A stretch of DNA of 14,475 nucleotides from Alphaproteobacteria bacterium (GTDB taxonomy: Bacteria; Pseudomonadota; Alphaproteobacteria; Acetobacterales; Acetobacteraceae), in the NCBI GenBank assembly GCA_013298245.1, contig JAAFHD010000010.1, positions 7,904 through 22,378 on the forward strand, written 5' to 3'. The position numbers were made by a program, and so were the translations under genes. Of this stretch, positions 1 to 6,776 are shown piece by piece; position 1 is the first letter of the stretch; every line of letters starts with the position of its first letter. Under the pieces are notes generated by a model. It was not told the origin of the DNA, made no database searches, and was given only the letters and a program-made list of their open reading frames with translations.

Positions 1-608
1 AAGGTTTCCGGGCGCCGGGGCTGCCGCGCATCGATGTGGTGCGCATCGCGGAAGGGCCGCCGGCGATCGTGAATTGGCGGCATTGGCACAGCGTGGCGGA
101 GCTGGTGTGCCGGGTGGTGGAGACGGAGGCGGCATCGGCCTACATCATCGGCTGCGTCAGTGACCCGGGGTTTGAGGCGGCGCGGGCGATCGGGCGCGGG
201 CCGGTGTTTGGGATGCTGCGGAGTGCCATCACGGCGGCGCTGTCGCGGGCGGATAGTTTTGGGGTGATTGGCTTCACGGATGCGAGCCGGGAGCGGCAGA
301 ACCGCGCCTTCTGGTCATTGGGTGTGGATGCGCGGCTGGCTGCGTGGATACCGCTGAACCTGGATATGGAAGTGCTGACCGACCCGGTGGCGCCGCGCGC
401 GCGGATTTGCGCCGTGGCGCGGGAGCTGGCGGCGCAGGGGGCGCGCAGCATTGTGCTGGGGTGCGCGGGGATGGCGAAGCATCGCGCGGCGGCTGAGGAT
501 GCGGCGGGCGTGCCGGTGATTGAACCGGCGCAGGCGGCGGTGGGCCAGGCGCTGGCGGCGGTGTTGGCGGGGCGCGAGATGGCTGGGTTGCGGGTGGCGG
601 CGGAATGA
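1..608 (+). CDS. Asp/Glu/hydantoin racemase family protein (5' partial)
   Basis: The reading frame is open from the left edge (first full codon at base 3) to TGA at 606-608, so the true start lies outside the window; the GTG at 36 is internal because family-like sequence (G-L-P-R-I-D) precedes it. The two features expected of cofactor-independent racemases are visible: a first half with the segment I-I-G-C-V-S-D-P-G-F-E-A-A-R, and a second half with I-V-L-G-C-A-G-M, each carrying one of the paired cysteines used for proton transfer. In the first motif the Cys sits two residues before the S-D-P, a slightly different placement from the C-F-x-D-P form I associate with hydantoin racemases. Family members interconvert stereoisomers of amino acids, hydantoins or dicarboxylates such as maleate in the cytoplasm. 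The substrate is unknown. The gene converges on the F0 operon. Confidence 0.85.
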   Translation, partial: GFRAPGLPRIDVVRIAEGPPAIVNWRHWHSVAELVCRVVETEAASAYIIGCVSDPGFEAARAIGRGPVFGMLRSAITAALSRADSFGVIGFTDASRERQNRAFWSLGVDARLAAWIPLNLDMEVLTDPVAPRARICAVARELAAQGARSIVLGCAGMAKHRAAAEDAAGVPVIEPAQAAVGQALAAVLAGREMAGLRVAAE

Positions 609-613
609 AAAAA

Positions 614-640
614 GGCGCGCGAGGCATGGCCCCGCGCGCC
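614..640. terminator. Bidirectional rho-independent-type terminator between racemase gene and F0 operon
   Basis: Arms GGCGCGCG (614-621) and CGCGCGCC (633-640) are perfectly complementary, and after one A/C mismatch the stem continues with GGC/GCC around an ATG loop. On the minus strand the stem is followed by six T (A-run at 608-613), the classical form, which would end the F0 operon just after atpF. On the plus strand it is followed by a weaker T-rich stretch (TGATTTCGTT), which would serve the racemase gene. Confidence 0.8.
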
Positions 641-661
641 TGATTTCGTTGTGCGGGTGGC

Positions 662-1147
662 TCAGGCCGCGCGCAACGCCTTCGGCAGATCCGCGACGGA
701 GCGGTCGATCAGCGCGGCATCGGCTTCGGCCGTGAAACCCTCGGCGATGACAGCGCGGGCAGCGATGGCGGCCACTTCGGCGGCGGCGCCACGCACTTCG
801 GCGAGCGCTGCGGCTTCGGCGGCGGCGATGCGATCCATCGCCATGCGTTCGCGGCGTTCGGCGGCGGCGGTGGCTTCGGCGGCGGCTTGGGCGGCGACGC
901 GTTCGGCTTCGGCCCTGGCACGGGCGACCAGTTCATTGGCCTCCTGCATGGCGGCGGCGCGGTCGGCCTGGGCCTGGGCCAGCAGGGCCTGGGCTTCGGC
1001 GCGCAGGCGTTCAGCTTCCGCGAGTTCGGCGGCGATGCGGGCGCCGCGGGCGTCCAGCATGGTGGTGATGCGCGACCATGCCATCTTGCCGACGAGTGCG
1101 ACGAAGATGACGAAGCTGGCGGCGACCCAGAATTTCGGATCAGACAT
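662..1147 (-). CDS. atpF: F0F1 ATP synthase subunit b
   Basis: 161 residues: one N-terminal membrane helix (about residues 6-24, F-W-V-A-A-S-F-V-I-F-V-A-L-V-G) followed by a long Ala/Glu/Arg-rich helix with charged heptads to the C terminus. This is the normal length and shape of subunit b, the peripheral stalk that links membrane subunit a to the F1 head and stops alpha3beta3 from rotating. Its ATG overlaps the stop of the upstream b' gene by one base (TGATG), implying translational coupling. It is the last gene of the operon and is followed by a strong terminator. b and b' are told apart by position and N-terminal sequence; the longer hydrophilic N terminus of the upstream copy is typical of b'. 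Confidence 0.93.
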   Translation of the reverse strand: MSDPKFWVAASFVIFVALVGKMAWSRITTMLDARGARIAAELAEAERLRAEAQALLAQAQADRAAAMQEANELVARARAEAERVAAQAAAEATAAAERRERMAMDRIAAAEAAALAEVRGAAAEVAAIAARAVIAEGFTAEADAALIDRSVADLPKALRAA

Positions 1148-1647
1148 CAGGCATTCCCCCGTGCGGCGAGCGCCTGGCCCACGGCCGCGTCCACCTTGGC
1201 GCGGTCGGCGGTGCCGACCAGCTTGGTGACAAGGGCCGTTGCCGTGTCGGCGGCGATGCCACGCAGCGCGCCCATGGCGGCGGCGCGGGCGCCGTCGATC
1301 CGGGCTTCGGCGGCGGTGATCTGCTCGGCCAGGCGGGCGTTCAGCGCGTCGGCGCGGGTTTGCGCTTCGGCGGTGGAGGCGGCGAGCGCGGCGGCGATGG
1401 CGGCTTGCGCTTCACCACGTGCCTTGGCGGTGGCGGCGCGCAGCTCGGCCATGGCGGCATCGGCCTCGGCCTTGGCGGCCTGCGCGGCCTCAAGGTCGGA
1501 TGCGATGCGGTTGGCGCGGTTTTCCAGCACCTCGCCCACGGCGGGCAGCACGCGGCCGGCCAGCAGCAGGTACAGGCCGCCGAAAATGATCAGCAGCCAG
1601 ACCACCTGCGCGATCAGCAGTGGGTTGGCGAAATCAAGCTGCGGCAT
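1147..1647 (-). CDS. atpF': F0F1 ATP synthase subunit b' (second stalk subunit)
   Basis: 166 residues with an N-terminal membrane helix at about residues 9-30 (P-L-L-I-A-Q-V-V-W-L-L-I-I-F-G-G-L-Y-L-L-L-A) and a long Ala-rich coiled-coil region. Having diverged b and b' genes side by side is the alphaproteobacterial and cyanobacterial arrangement, where a b/b' heterodimer replaces the b2 homodimer of E. coli. The start ATG at 1647 has a very strong ribosome binding site on the minus strand (AGGAGG, seven to eight bases upstream). It lies between atpE and atpF in the operon; names in use include atpG, atpX and atpF2. Confidence 0.92.
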   Translation of the reverse strand: MPQLDFANPLLIAQVVWLLIIFGGLYLLLAGRVLPAVGEVLENRANRIASDLEAAQAAKAEADAAMAELRAATAKARGEAQAAIAAALAASTAEAQTRADALNARLAEQITAAEARIDGARAAAMGALRGIAADTATALVTKLVGTADRAKVDAAVGQALAARGNA

Positions 1648-1678
1648 CGCAGACCCTCCTATCGATGATCACGGGGAT

Positions 1679-1698
1679 GCGGCGGGTTTCCCCGCCGC
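1679..1698 (-). other. Intercistronic stem-loop between atpE and b'
   Basis: A perfect 8-bp inverted repeat, GCGGCGGG/CCCGCCGC with a 4-base loop, sits 7 bases past the atpE stop codon. There is no T-run, so it is more likely an mRNA 3'-end stabiliser or partial attenuator than a full terminator. Subunit c is needed in about ten copies per enzyme against one each of a, b and b', so such a structure would fit differential expression. That role is inference. Confidence 0.6.
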
Positions 1699-1704
1699 GC
1701 CGGA

Positions 1705-1929
1705 TCAAGCGAAGAGGATGAGGAAGGCGATCAGCAGCGCGAACAGCGCCACCGCTTCCGTCAGCGCGAAGCCCAGAATGCCGATCGGGAAGACGGCGTC
1801 ACGGGCGGCGGGGTTACGCGCCACGCTGGTGATCAGCGCGGAGAAGATGTTGCCAATGCCCAGGCCCACGCCGAACAGCGCGATCACGGCAATACCGGCG
1901 CCAAGCGCCTTCGCGGCTGCAACTTCCAT
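1705..1929 (-). CDS. atpE: F0F1 ATP synthase subunit c (proteolipid ring)
   Basis: 74 residues forming a two-helix hairpin. Helix 1 carries the glycine repeat G-V-G-L-G-I-G (20-26), the polar loop has the R-N-P signature (38-40), and helix 2 carries the ion-binding carboxylate E58 in F-A-L-T-E-A-V. The Gln in helix 1 that marks Na+ rings is not seen, so H+ is the likely coupling ion. I choose ATG at 1929 over a TTG two codons upstream because the AAGGA ribosome site is 8 bases before the ATG but too close to the TTG. The gene lies between atpB and b'. The c-ring turns as protons pass and drives the gamma shaft. Confidence 0.96.
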   Translation of the reverse strand: MEVAAAKALGAGIAVIALFGVGLGIGNIFSALITSVARNPAARDAVFPIGILGFALTEAVALFALLIAFLILFA

Positions 1930-1972
1930 GGTCAAGTTCCTTCTTTGCTAAGGGATGGTTGGTTCGGCGCGA

Positions 1973-2728
1973 TCAGTGCAGGTGCACTGCGTCGTGCAGA
2001 TAGATGCAGGTGAGGATGGCGAAGACATAAGCCTGCAGGAACGCCACCAGCACCTCGAAGCCGACCAGCGCGACGTTCAGCGTCAGCGGCATGATCGAAA
2101 GGAAAGGCCCCACCGACCCCAGGCCCGCCAGCATCACCACGAAGGTGGCGAAGACCTTCAGCATCACGTGGCCCGCCACCATGTTGGCGAAGAGACGAAT
2201 GGAGAGGCTGACCGGGCGCGAGAGGTAGGAGACGATTTCCACCGGCACGATGATCGGCGCCAGCCAGAGCGGCGCGCCTTCCGGGAAGAAATAGCCGAAG
2301 AATTTTTTGCCGTGCAGCGACCAGGCGACGACGGTGATCAGCACGAAGACGATGGCCGCCAGGCCAAACGTCACCGCGATATGGCTGGTGAAGGTGAAGG
2401 CATAGGGGAACAGCCCCAGCATGTTGCCCACCAGCACGAACATGAACAGGGTGAAGACGAAGGGGAAGAAGCGCTTGCCTTCGTCACCCACCTGGTCGGT
2501 CACCATGCGGTGGATGAATTCATAGGCGCTTTCGGCCAGCGATTGCCAGCGGCCGGGCACCACGGCCCGCGCCCGCATGCCCCAGGTCATCAGGCCCAGG
2601 ATGATCGCGGCGGCGAACACCATGTACAGGTTGGACTGCGTGAAATTCACGGATGCGCCGATCGGCCCGAGGGACGTCGCCAGTTGGAACTGGCTCAGTG
2701 CGTCGATCGCCTTGCCTTCAGCCGCCAC
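1973..2728 (-). CDS. atpB: F0F1 ATP synthase subunit a (proton channel)
   Basis: 251 residues with five or six strongly hydrophobic segments. The hallmark stretch S-I-R-L-F-A-N-M-V-A-G-H contains the essential arginine (R178) that faces the c-ring carboxylate, and the N-M-L-G-L-F-P segment (102-108) is also typical. The C terminus (I-Y-L-H-D-A-V-H-L-H) matches the usual alphaproteobacterial ending. The start is GTG at 2728, supported by GGGAG six bases upstream on the minus strand. It lies 18 bases after atpI and 43 bases before atpE. It is an integral inner-membrane protein that forms the two proton half-channels. Confidence 0.97.
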   Translation of the reverse strand: MAAEGKAIDALSQFQLATSLGPIGASVNFTQSNLYMVFAAAIILGLMTWGMRARAVVPGRWQSLAESAYEFIHRMVTDQVGDEGKRFFPFVFTLFMFVLVGNMLGLFPYAFTFTSHIAVTFGLAAIVFVLITVVAWSLHGKKFFGYFFPEGAPLWLAPIIVPVEIVSYLSRPVSLSIRLFANMVAGHVMLKVFATFVVMLAGLGSVGPFLSIMPLTLNVALVGFEVLVAFLQAYVFAILTCIYLHDAVHLH

Positions 2729-2746
2729 GTGAAACTCCCAAAAAGA

Positions 2747-3031
2747 TCAGTCCCGCTTCAAGCGCCGCGGAGTGAACAGCCGATAGACGTTCAGGATTCC
2801 GGCAACACTGCCCATCACGAACATCAGCAGAAAGAGCCAGGGCCAAGTCCCGAGCCAGCGGTCCAGCAGCAGGCCCAAGCCCACACCGACCACCAGGGCG
2901 GAGAAGACCTCCACACCCGCGCGGAACCCGACGCCCCATGCGCCCGTTGGAAGCTTGCTATCGCCGCGATCCATCCCGTGTTTGGCACGGGCGTCTCGTA
3001 GGCGTTTATCGAAGCCGTCCTGTTGGCTCAT
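2747..3031 (-). CDS. atpI: AtpI-like F0 assembly/accessory protein
   Basis: 94 residues: a charged N terminus (about 30 residues with K-R-L-R-D-A-R-A-K), then two membrane helices (about 37-57 and 63-85) separated by D-R-W-L-G-T-W-P. This is the AtpI/'F0F1-ATPase subunit' family that starts F0 operons in alphaproteobacteria and helps c-ring assembly or Mg2+ supply; the exact role is not settled in the family. The first gene of the operon, it is preceded by a G-rich ribosome site (AGGGGGG, 8 bases before ATG) and by the promoter at 3073-3101. The length is normal for the alphaproteobacterial form. Confidence 0.88.
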   Translation of the reverse strand: MSQQDGFDKRLRDARAKHGMDRGDSKLPTGAWGVGFRAGVEVFSALVVGVGLGLLLDRWLGTWPWLFLLMFVMGSVAGILNVYRLFTPRRLKRD

Positions 3032-3040
3032 GAAGAGACC

Positions 3041-3072
3041 CCCCCTGCGGAGAACCCGCCGAAGGCAGGGGG
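3041..3072. repeat. Inverted repeat at the atpI transcription/translation start
   Basis: CCCCCTGC (3041-3048) and GCAGGGGG (3065-3072) form a perfect 8-bp inverted repeat spanning the presumed start of transcription (about 3066, from the -10 at 3073-3078) and the G-rich ribosome site of atpI. Because one arm lies mostly upstream of the presumed start, it would act as a DNA element, possibly an operator, unless transcription begins further upstream. Confidence 0.45.
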
Positions 3073-3101
3073 CGGATACGGTTTCACCCCATGGGTGTCA
3101 A
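3073..3101 (-). promoter_or_regulatory. Sigma70-type promoter of the F0 operon
   Basis: On the minus strand the -35 is a perfect TTGACA (3096-3101), the spacer is 17 bases, and the -10 is TATCCG (3073-3078), about 42 bases before the atpI start codon. The weak 3' half of the -10 is offset by the perfect -35 and spacing. It sits in the 114-base gap between the GGDEF-EAL gene and atpI, so the F0 operon need not depend on read-through. Confidence 0.65.
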
Positions 3102-3138
3102 CCCGTTGAGCGGGCTTTGCAAGGGCGTTTTTTGCGCT

Positions 3139-3154
3139 GCGGCATTCATGCCGC
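3139..3154 (-). other. Stem-loop over the GGDEF-EAL stop codon
   Basis: GCGGCA (3139-3144) and TGCCGC (3149-3154) form a 6-bp stem with a 4-base loop that contains part of the TGA at 3146-3148. On the coding strand it is followed by an A-run rather than a T-run, so it is not a standard terminator. It may mark the mRNA end by a rho-dependent route. Confidence 0.3.
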
Positions 3155-5473
3155 GCTGGCGGTGGTGCGCGGGTTGGCGAAGGGCGGGATTTGCTCGGGC
3201 GGCAAGGGGCGCGCCAGCAGGAAGCCTTGCGCGGTATCGCAGCCCAGGCTGGCCAGGATGGCCAGCTGCGCTTCGGTCTCCACGCCCTCGGCCACGACAG
3301 TGGCGCCCAGGCCGTGTGCCAGGCGCACCACGGTTTCCACGATGCGCGGCGCAGCGCCGCCCTGGTCCAGGCCCTGCACAAAGCTGCGGTCGATTTTGAT
3401 GACGTCGATCGGCAAATCCTGGAGGTAGGCGAGCGACGAAAAACCAGTGCCGAAATCATCGAGCCCCACGCGGATGCCCATGGCGCGCAGGGCGGAGAGC
3501 ATGTCCTGCGCGGCCTTGCTGTCGCTGATGAAGGTGCTTTCGGTGACTTCGATTTCCAGCAATTCGGCGGCTAGGCCGGTGTCGCGCAGCGCATCGCGCA
3601 CCAGCGGCAGGACGGTGTCGGAGCCCAGCAATTCGGCGGAGAGGTTGACCGCGATCGGGATGGGATGCCCGGCATCGCGCCACGCCACCGCCTGGCGCGC
3701 CGCGCGGTGCAGCACGTAGCGCGCGAGGGCCAGCGCCATGCCCGCTTCCTCGGCCAGTGGGACGAAGACGCCGGGGGAAATTGCGCCGCGTTCGGGATGC
3801 GTCCAGCGCAGCAGCGCCTCCACGCCGGTCATGCGGCGGTCGGCGATGGCGAATTTCGGTTGGAAGACCAGGTGCAGGTCGTCATTGCGCAGCGCCTTGG
3901 CCAGGTCGGCCTGCAAGGCGCGGCGCTCGGCAGCGTCGGCTTCCAGGCCGGGGTGGAACAGGGTGAACCGGCCGCGCCCACCGCGCCGCGCTTCGCGCAG
4001 GGCCAGCTCGGCCTGGGCCATCAACACCGGCGGTGCGCCGCCGGCGTCGAACACCTCGACCGCGCCGATGCTGGCGGAGCAGCGCGCGATGACGCTGCCC
4101 AATTGGTAGGGCTGCGCCAGCGCCTGCGCCATGCGGCTGGCCAGTGCCAGCGCGTCGCCGGGCTTTTCCACCTGTTGCAGCACCGCGAATTCATCACCGC
4201 CCAGCCGCGCGGCGATGTCGCCAGGCCGCAGCAAGCCGCGCAACCGCCGCGCCAGGGCCAGCAACAGCGCATCGCCCGTGGCTTGTCCGTGGGTGTCATT
4301 GATGGCGCGGAAGCCATCCAGGTCCAGCATGTGAAGCGCCAGCGGCGCGGTGCCGGCCGCGGCCGCCGCGCTGGAGAGATCCCGCCCGAAGCGCGCGCGG
4401 TTGGGCAGCGTGGTCAGCGCGTCATGGTCATGCAAATGGCGCGCCTGGTGCTCGGCGGCGCGCTGCGCGGTGATGTCCATGCTGATGCGCAGGATGCCGG
4501 CCAGGCCGCCATCCGGCGCGTGCAGCGGCGCCAGCGTGACCAGCAGGCGGCGCACGCCACCGGCGGCATGCGGCACGGTGATTTCCTGCGGCGGCGCGGG
4601 TTCGGAGCTGGCGAGCACCTGCGCAACCGCCACTTCGATATCGGCGGGCATGCCCAATTCAACAGGGCGCCGGCCGACCAGCTCCGCTTCGGAATGGCCG
4701 GAAAAGGCACAGACGGAGCGGTTGGCGTAGATATACCGCCCTTGCGTGTCAAAGACGGAAATCAAGGCCGGCACACCATCCATCACGCTGCGCAACGTGT
4801 GGTGGGCATCCTGTGCTGCGATGCGCGCGGCCTCCGCGCGGCGCCGCGCGGCGAGGGCGCGGCGCGACACCAGCGCGAGCATCGCCACCAGCACGCCAGT
4901 CGCCGCCGCCAGCGCCAGGAAGCCGGCGGTGAACCACTGGAGCGACGTGGCAACCGTCAGCATGTGTTGGCGCGTCGATTGCTGACGGCGGGCATAGGCG
5001 TTCAGCATCGCGTCATGAAGCGGCGCTTCGAGTAGGCGCAGCTCGGCTGACAGGGCGGCGAAATCCGGCGTGGGCGCGCGCAGACCGTCCTGCATGCGAT
5101 GCAGCGTGGCGAACATCGCTTCACGCTGCGCGCGCAGCTGTTGCAGCGTCAGCAGGTCTTCCCAGCGTTCGCCAGTATCCAAATGGTTGATGCGACTCCA
5201 TAGCAGGTCAAAGCGCAGCGGCAGGCTGGACGCGGCCTGGGCATCGCCGGCGGCGGTGTGGGCCAGAGACACCGCCATGCGGTGCACTTCGACCTTGGCC
5301 TGCTGCAATTGCCAGAAGCCCATATGCGAATAATCCGCTTGGGTCTGGTAGCGGGCGATCATGCCGTTCAACGCGACACCCAGCACGCCGATGCCCGCCG
5401 CGCACGCGATCGCCAAGGCCAGCGCGACACCGCGCCAGCCCAGCATTCGGATGTGCAGCGGGCGTCGTCTCAT
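3146..5473 (-). CDS. Membrane PAS-GGDEF-EAL dual c-di-GMP protein
   Basis: 775 residues. A membrane helix (about 13-36), a periplasmic helical domain (about 40-172), a second helix (about 178-203), a PAS domain (about 226-340), GGDEF (about 345-505) and EAL (about 515-760). The cyclase signature G-G-D-E-F is intact at 425-429, with an inhibitory I-site R416-x-x-D419 five residues before it. The EAL half keeps E552, N610, E642, D672-D673, K693, E729 and Q749, so both synthesis and breakdown of c-di-GMP look possible; which dominates cannot be told. The ATG overlaps the stop of the upstream small exported-protein gene (ATGA), so the two are translated together and probably work together, the periplasmic domain being the likely contact. 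Downstream is the F0 operon with its own promoter. The two-helix periplasmic region has no domain I can name. Confidence 0.93.
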   Translation of the reverse strand: MRRRPLHIRMLGWRGVALALAIACAAGIGVLGVALNGMIARYQTQADYSHMGFWQLQQAKVEVHRMAVSLAHTAAGDAQAASSLPLRFDLLWSRINHLDTGERWEDLLTLQQLRAQREAMFATLHRMQDGLRAPTPDFAALSAELRLLEAPLHDAMLNAYARRQQSTRQHMLTVATSLQWFTAGFLALAAATGVLVAMLALVSRRALAARRRAEAARIAAQDAHHTLRSVMDGVPALISVFDTQGRYIYANRSVCAFSGHSEAELVGRRPVELGMPADIEVAVAQVLASSEPAPPQEITVPHAAGGVRRLLVTLAPLHAPDGGLAGILRISMDITAQRAAEHQARHLHDHDALTTLPNRARFGRDLSSAAAAAGTAPLALHMLDLDGFRAINDTHGQATGDALLLALARRLRGLLRPGDIAARLGGDEFAVLQQVEKPGDALALASRMAQALAQPYQLGSVIARCSASIGAVEVFDAGGAPPVLMAQAELALREARRGGRGRFTLFHPGLEADAAERRALQADLAKALRNDDLHLVFQPKFAIADRRMTGVEALLRWTHPERGAISPGVFVPLAEEAGMALALARYVLHRAARQAVAWRDAGHPIPIAVNLSAELLGSDTVLPLVRDALRDTGLAAELLEIEVTESTFISDSKAAQDMLSALRAMGIRVGLDDFGTGFSSLAYLQDLPIDVIKIDRSFVQGLDQGGAAPRIVETVVRLAHGLGATVVAEGVETEAQLAILASLGCDTAQGFLLARPLPPEQIPPFANPRTTASAA

Positions 5474-5943
5474 TCGTCGACCAGGATGGCGCGCAATTGC
5501 CAGGCGGAACGGCGGTGGAATTCCGGCGTGTCGATCGCCGGGCGCTGCGACCAGGGATAGACCAGCCAGAAGGGCCCGCGGTCACGCACGGGCATCACAT
5601 CGCCATTGCGGCGCCAGGCCAGGAACAGGCCGTGGTCCCGCACATCGGCCATGGGGATCACGGCGCGGAAATCATCCAGCGCGATGGCGGTGAGTTGGCG
5701 CGCGGCGTGCGCGCCGGTGGGCAACAAGTCGCGCAGCGACGCGCCTTCGAAGACCTGCGGGCCGCGCGTCCAGGGGGTGTGGGTTGTCAGCGGCACGCGG
5801 CCGCGCGCGTCCAGTGCCGCGATGTCCAGCGGCAGCACGCTGTCGCGCCAGCGCAGTTCCAGCGTGGACGCCCGCGCGGGCAGGACGGGCAGCAGCAAAG
5901 GCAGGGCCAAAAGGCTTCGACGGCCAGGGGTGTGCGTGGACAT
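5470..5943 (-). CDS. Small exported protein with molybdopterin oxidoreductase-like (SUOX) fold, no Moco cysteine
   Basis: 157 residues. The N terminus is a signal peptide with a twin arginine (G-R-R-S-L-L-A-L) and an A-R-A/S cleavage site near residue 25; Sec or Tat export is possible. The mature part resembles the molybdopterin-binding fold of sulfite-oxidase-like proteins: P-Q-V-F-E-G-A-S-L-R-D-L-L, then D-D-F-R-A-V-I-P-M-A-D, then a P-V-R-D-R-G-P-F-W-L-V-Y-P-W segment. It contains no cysteine at all, so the usual Mo-ligating thiolate is missing and catalysis is unlikely. Its 4-base overlap with the PAS-GGDEF-EAL gene suggests a periplasmic ligand-binding partner of that receptor. Family assignment is by pattern recall and is fairly confident; the sensing role is inference. 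A GGAG ribosome site lies about 8 bases before the ATG. Confidence 0.75.
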   Translation of the reverse strand: MSTHTPGRRSLLALPLLLPVLPARASTLELRWRDSVLPLDIAALDARGRVPLTTHTPWTRGPQVFEGASLRDLLPTGAHAARQLTAIALDDFRAVIPMADVRDHGLFLAWRRNGDVMPVRDRGPFWLVYPWSQRPAIDTPEFHRRSAWQLRAILVDE

Positions 5944-6061
5944 GCGCGGACTCCAGATGGCGCACCTTGCAACGTGGCTTCCGAATCAATCGTTACCGGC
6001 CCTGGCTTTGCGGCCCCGCCGCCGCATGCGACATTTGCACAACATCGAGAGGACAACGCCC

Positions 6062-6736
6062 ATGCCCGTCGGCTTCGCCATCCATACGCGCACCCGCGCA
6101 GTTTCCGCCGAGACCGTGAATGCCTTCCGCCCACTGCCGGTGGCGAATGTGTCGGACTGCATGTCGCGCATCGTGGCCGCTGGCGCGCGGCTGCGCCCGA
6201 TGCACAAGCGCGGCGTGCTGGCCGGGCCGGCGCTCACGGTGAAGACGCGGCCGGGTGACAATCTGATGATCCACAAATCCATCCAGCTGGCGAAGCCTGG
6301 CGATGTGATCGTGGTGGATGGCGGCGGTGATTTGACGCAGGCGCTGATCGGCGAATTGATGGCGAGTTCCATGATCAAGGCGGGCATCGCCGGCATCGTG
6401 TTGAATGGCGCGATCCGCGATTGCGGCTGGATCGGGGAGCGGGAGTTTCCGGTCTATGCGGCCGGCGTGACGCATCGCGGGCCATACAAGGATGGCCCCG
6501 GCGAAATCAACGCCGCCATCGCGATCGACGGCATGGTGATCAACCCCGGCGACCTGATCCTGGGCGATGAGGATGGCGTGCTGTGCGTGCCCTATGACCA
6601 ATGCGCGGAAGTGCTGGTAGCCGCACAGGCCAAGAAGGCGGCCGAGGACAAACAGATGGCGAATATCCTGGCCGGCACGCATGACGCATCCTGGGTGGAT
6701 GCGGCGCTGAAAAAGCTGGGCTGTTCGGGCGTCTGA
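6062..6736 (+). CDS. RraA-like / 4-hydroxy-4-methyl-2-oxoglutarate aldolase family protein
   Basis: 224 residues. The family core is clear: G-D-V-I-V-V-D-G-G-G-D (80-90), G-E-L-M-A-S-S-M-I-K-A-G (97-108), then G-I-V-L-N-G-A-I-R-D (111-120), whose R119 and D120 match the substrate- and Mg2+-binding Arg-Asp of HMG/CHA aldolases, followed by N-P-G-D-L-I-L-G-D-E-D-G-V (161-173). Members cleave 4-hydroxy-4-methyl-2-oxoglutarate or decarboxylate oxaloacetate; others, such as E. coli RraA, bind RNase E. The length and the intact R-D favour an enzyme. I choose ATG at 6062 because GAGAGGA lies 8 bases before it; the frame stays open further upstream but only antisense to the exported-protein gene. It is followed after 34 bases by the E1 alpha gene. 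Confidence 0.88.
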   Translation: MPVGFAIHTRTRAVSAETVNAFRPLPVANVSDCMSRIVAAGARLRPMHKRGVLAGPALTVKTRPGDNLMIHKSIQLAKPGDVIVVDGGGDLTQALIGELMASSMIKAGIAGIVLNGAIRDCGWIGEREFPVYAAGVTHRGPYKDGPGEINAAIAIDGMVINPGDLILGDEDGVLCVPYDQCAEVLVAAQAKKAAEDKQMANILAGTHDASWVDAALKKLGCSGV

Positions 6737-6741
6737 AGCTG

Positions 6742-6776
6742 CGCCATGTTTCCCTGAAAGGGGAAACGGCATGGCG
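6742..6776 (+). promoter_or_regulatory. Hairpin hiding the E1 alpha ribosome site and start codon
   Basis: Bases 6742-6754 pair with 6761-6776 (13 base pairs, a 3-base bulge at 6767-6769, loop 6755-6760). The 3' arm holds most of the AGGGGA ribosome binding site and the ATG at 6771-6773, so in the mRNA both would be masked. This could be a translational switch, or be opened by ribosomes finishing the rraA-like gene 34 bases upstream. No known riboswitch fold is visible. Confidence 0.5.

Noticed and set aside
1933..1935. TTG as the start of atpE
   Set aside because: The ribosome site would be too close; the ATG at 1929 has proper spacing and gives the usual N terminus.
887..1951. 354-codon plus-strand open frame across the F0 genes
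   Set aside because: It lies antisense to atpF, b' and atpE, which have clear family sequence. It is an Ala/Ser-rich shadow caused by high GC.
1955..3001. 348-codon plus-strand open frame, His/Gln/Asp-rich
   Set aside because: It is antisense to atpB and atpI; the composition is typical of a reverse-frame shadow and no motif is recognisable.
3125..3133. T-run near the end of the GGDEF-EAL gene read as a terminator
   Set aside because: The T-run is on the plus strand, where no gene ends; on the coding strand it reads as A, so it cannot be a standard terminator for that gene.
3665..5035. 456-codon plus-strand open frame
   Set aside because: It is antisense to the GGDEF-EAL gene, whose motifs are unambiguous.
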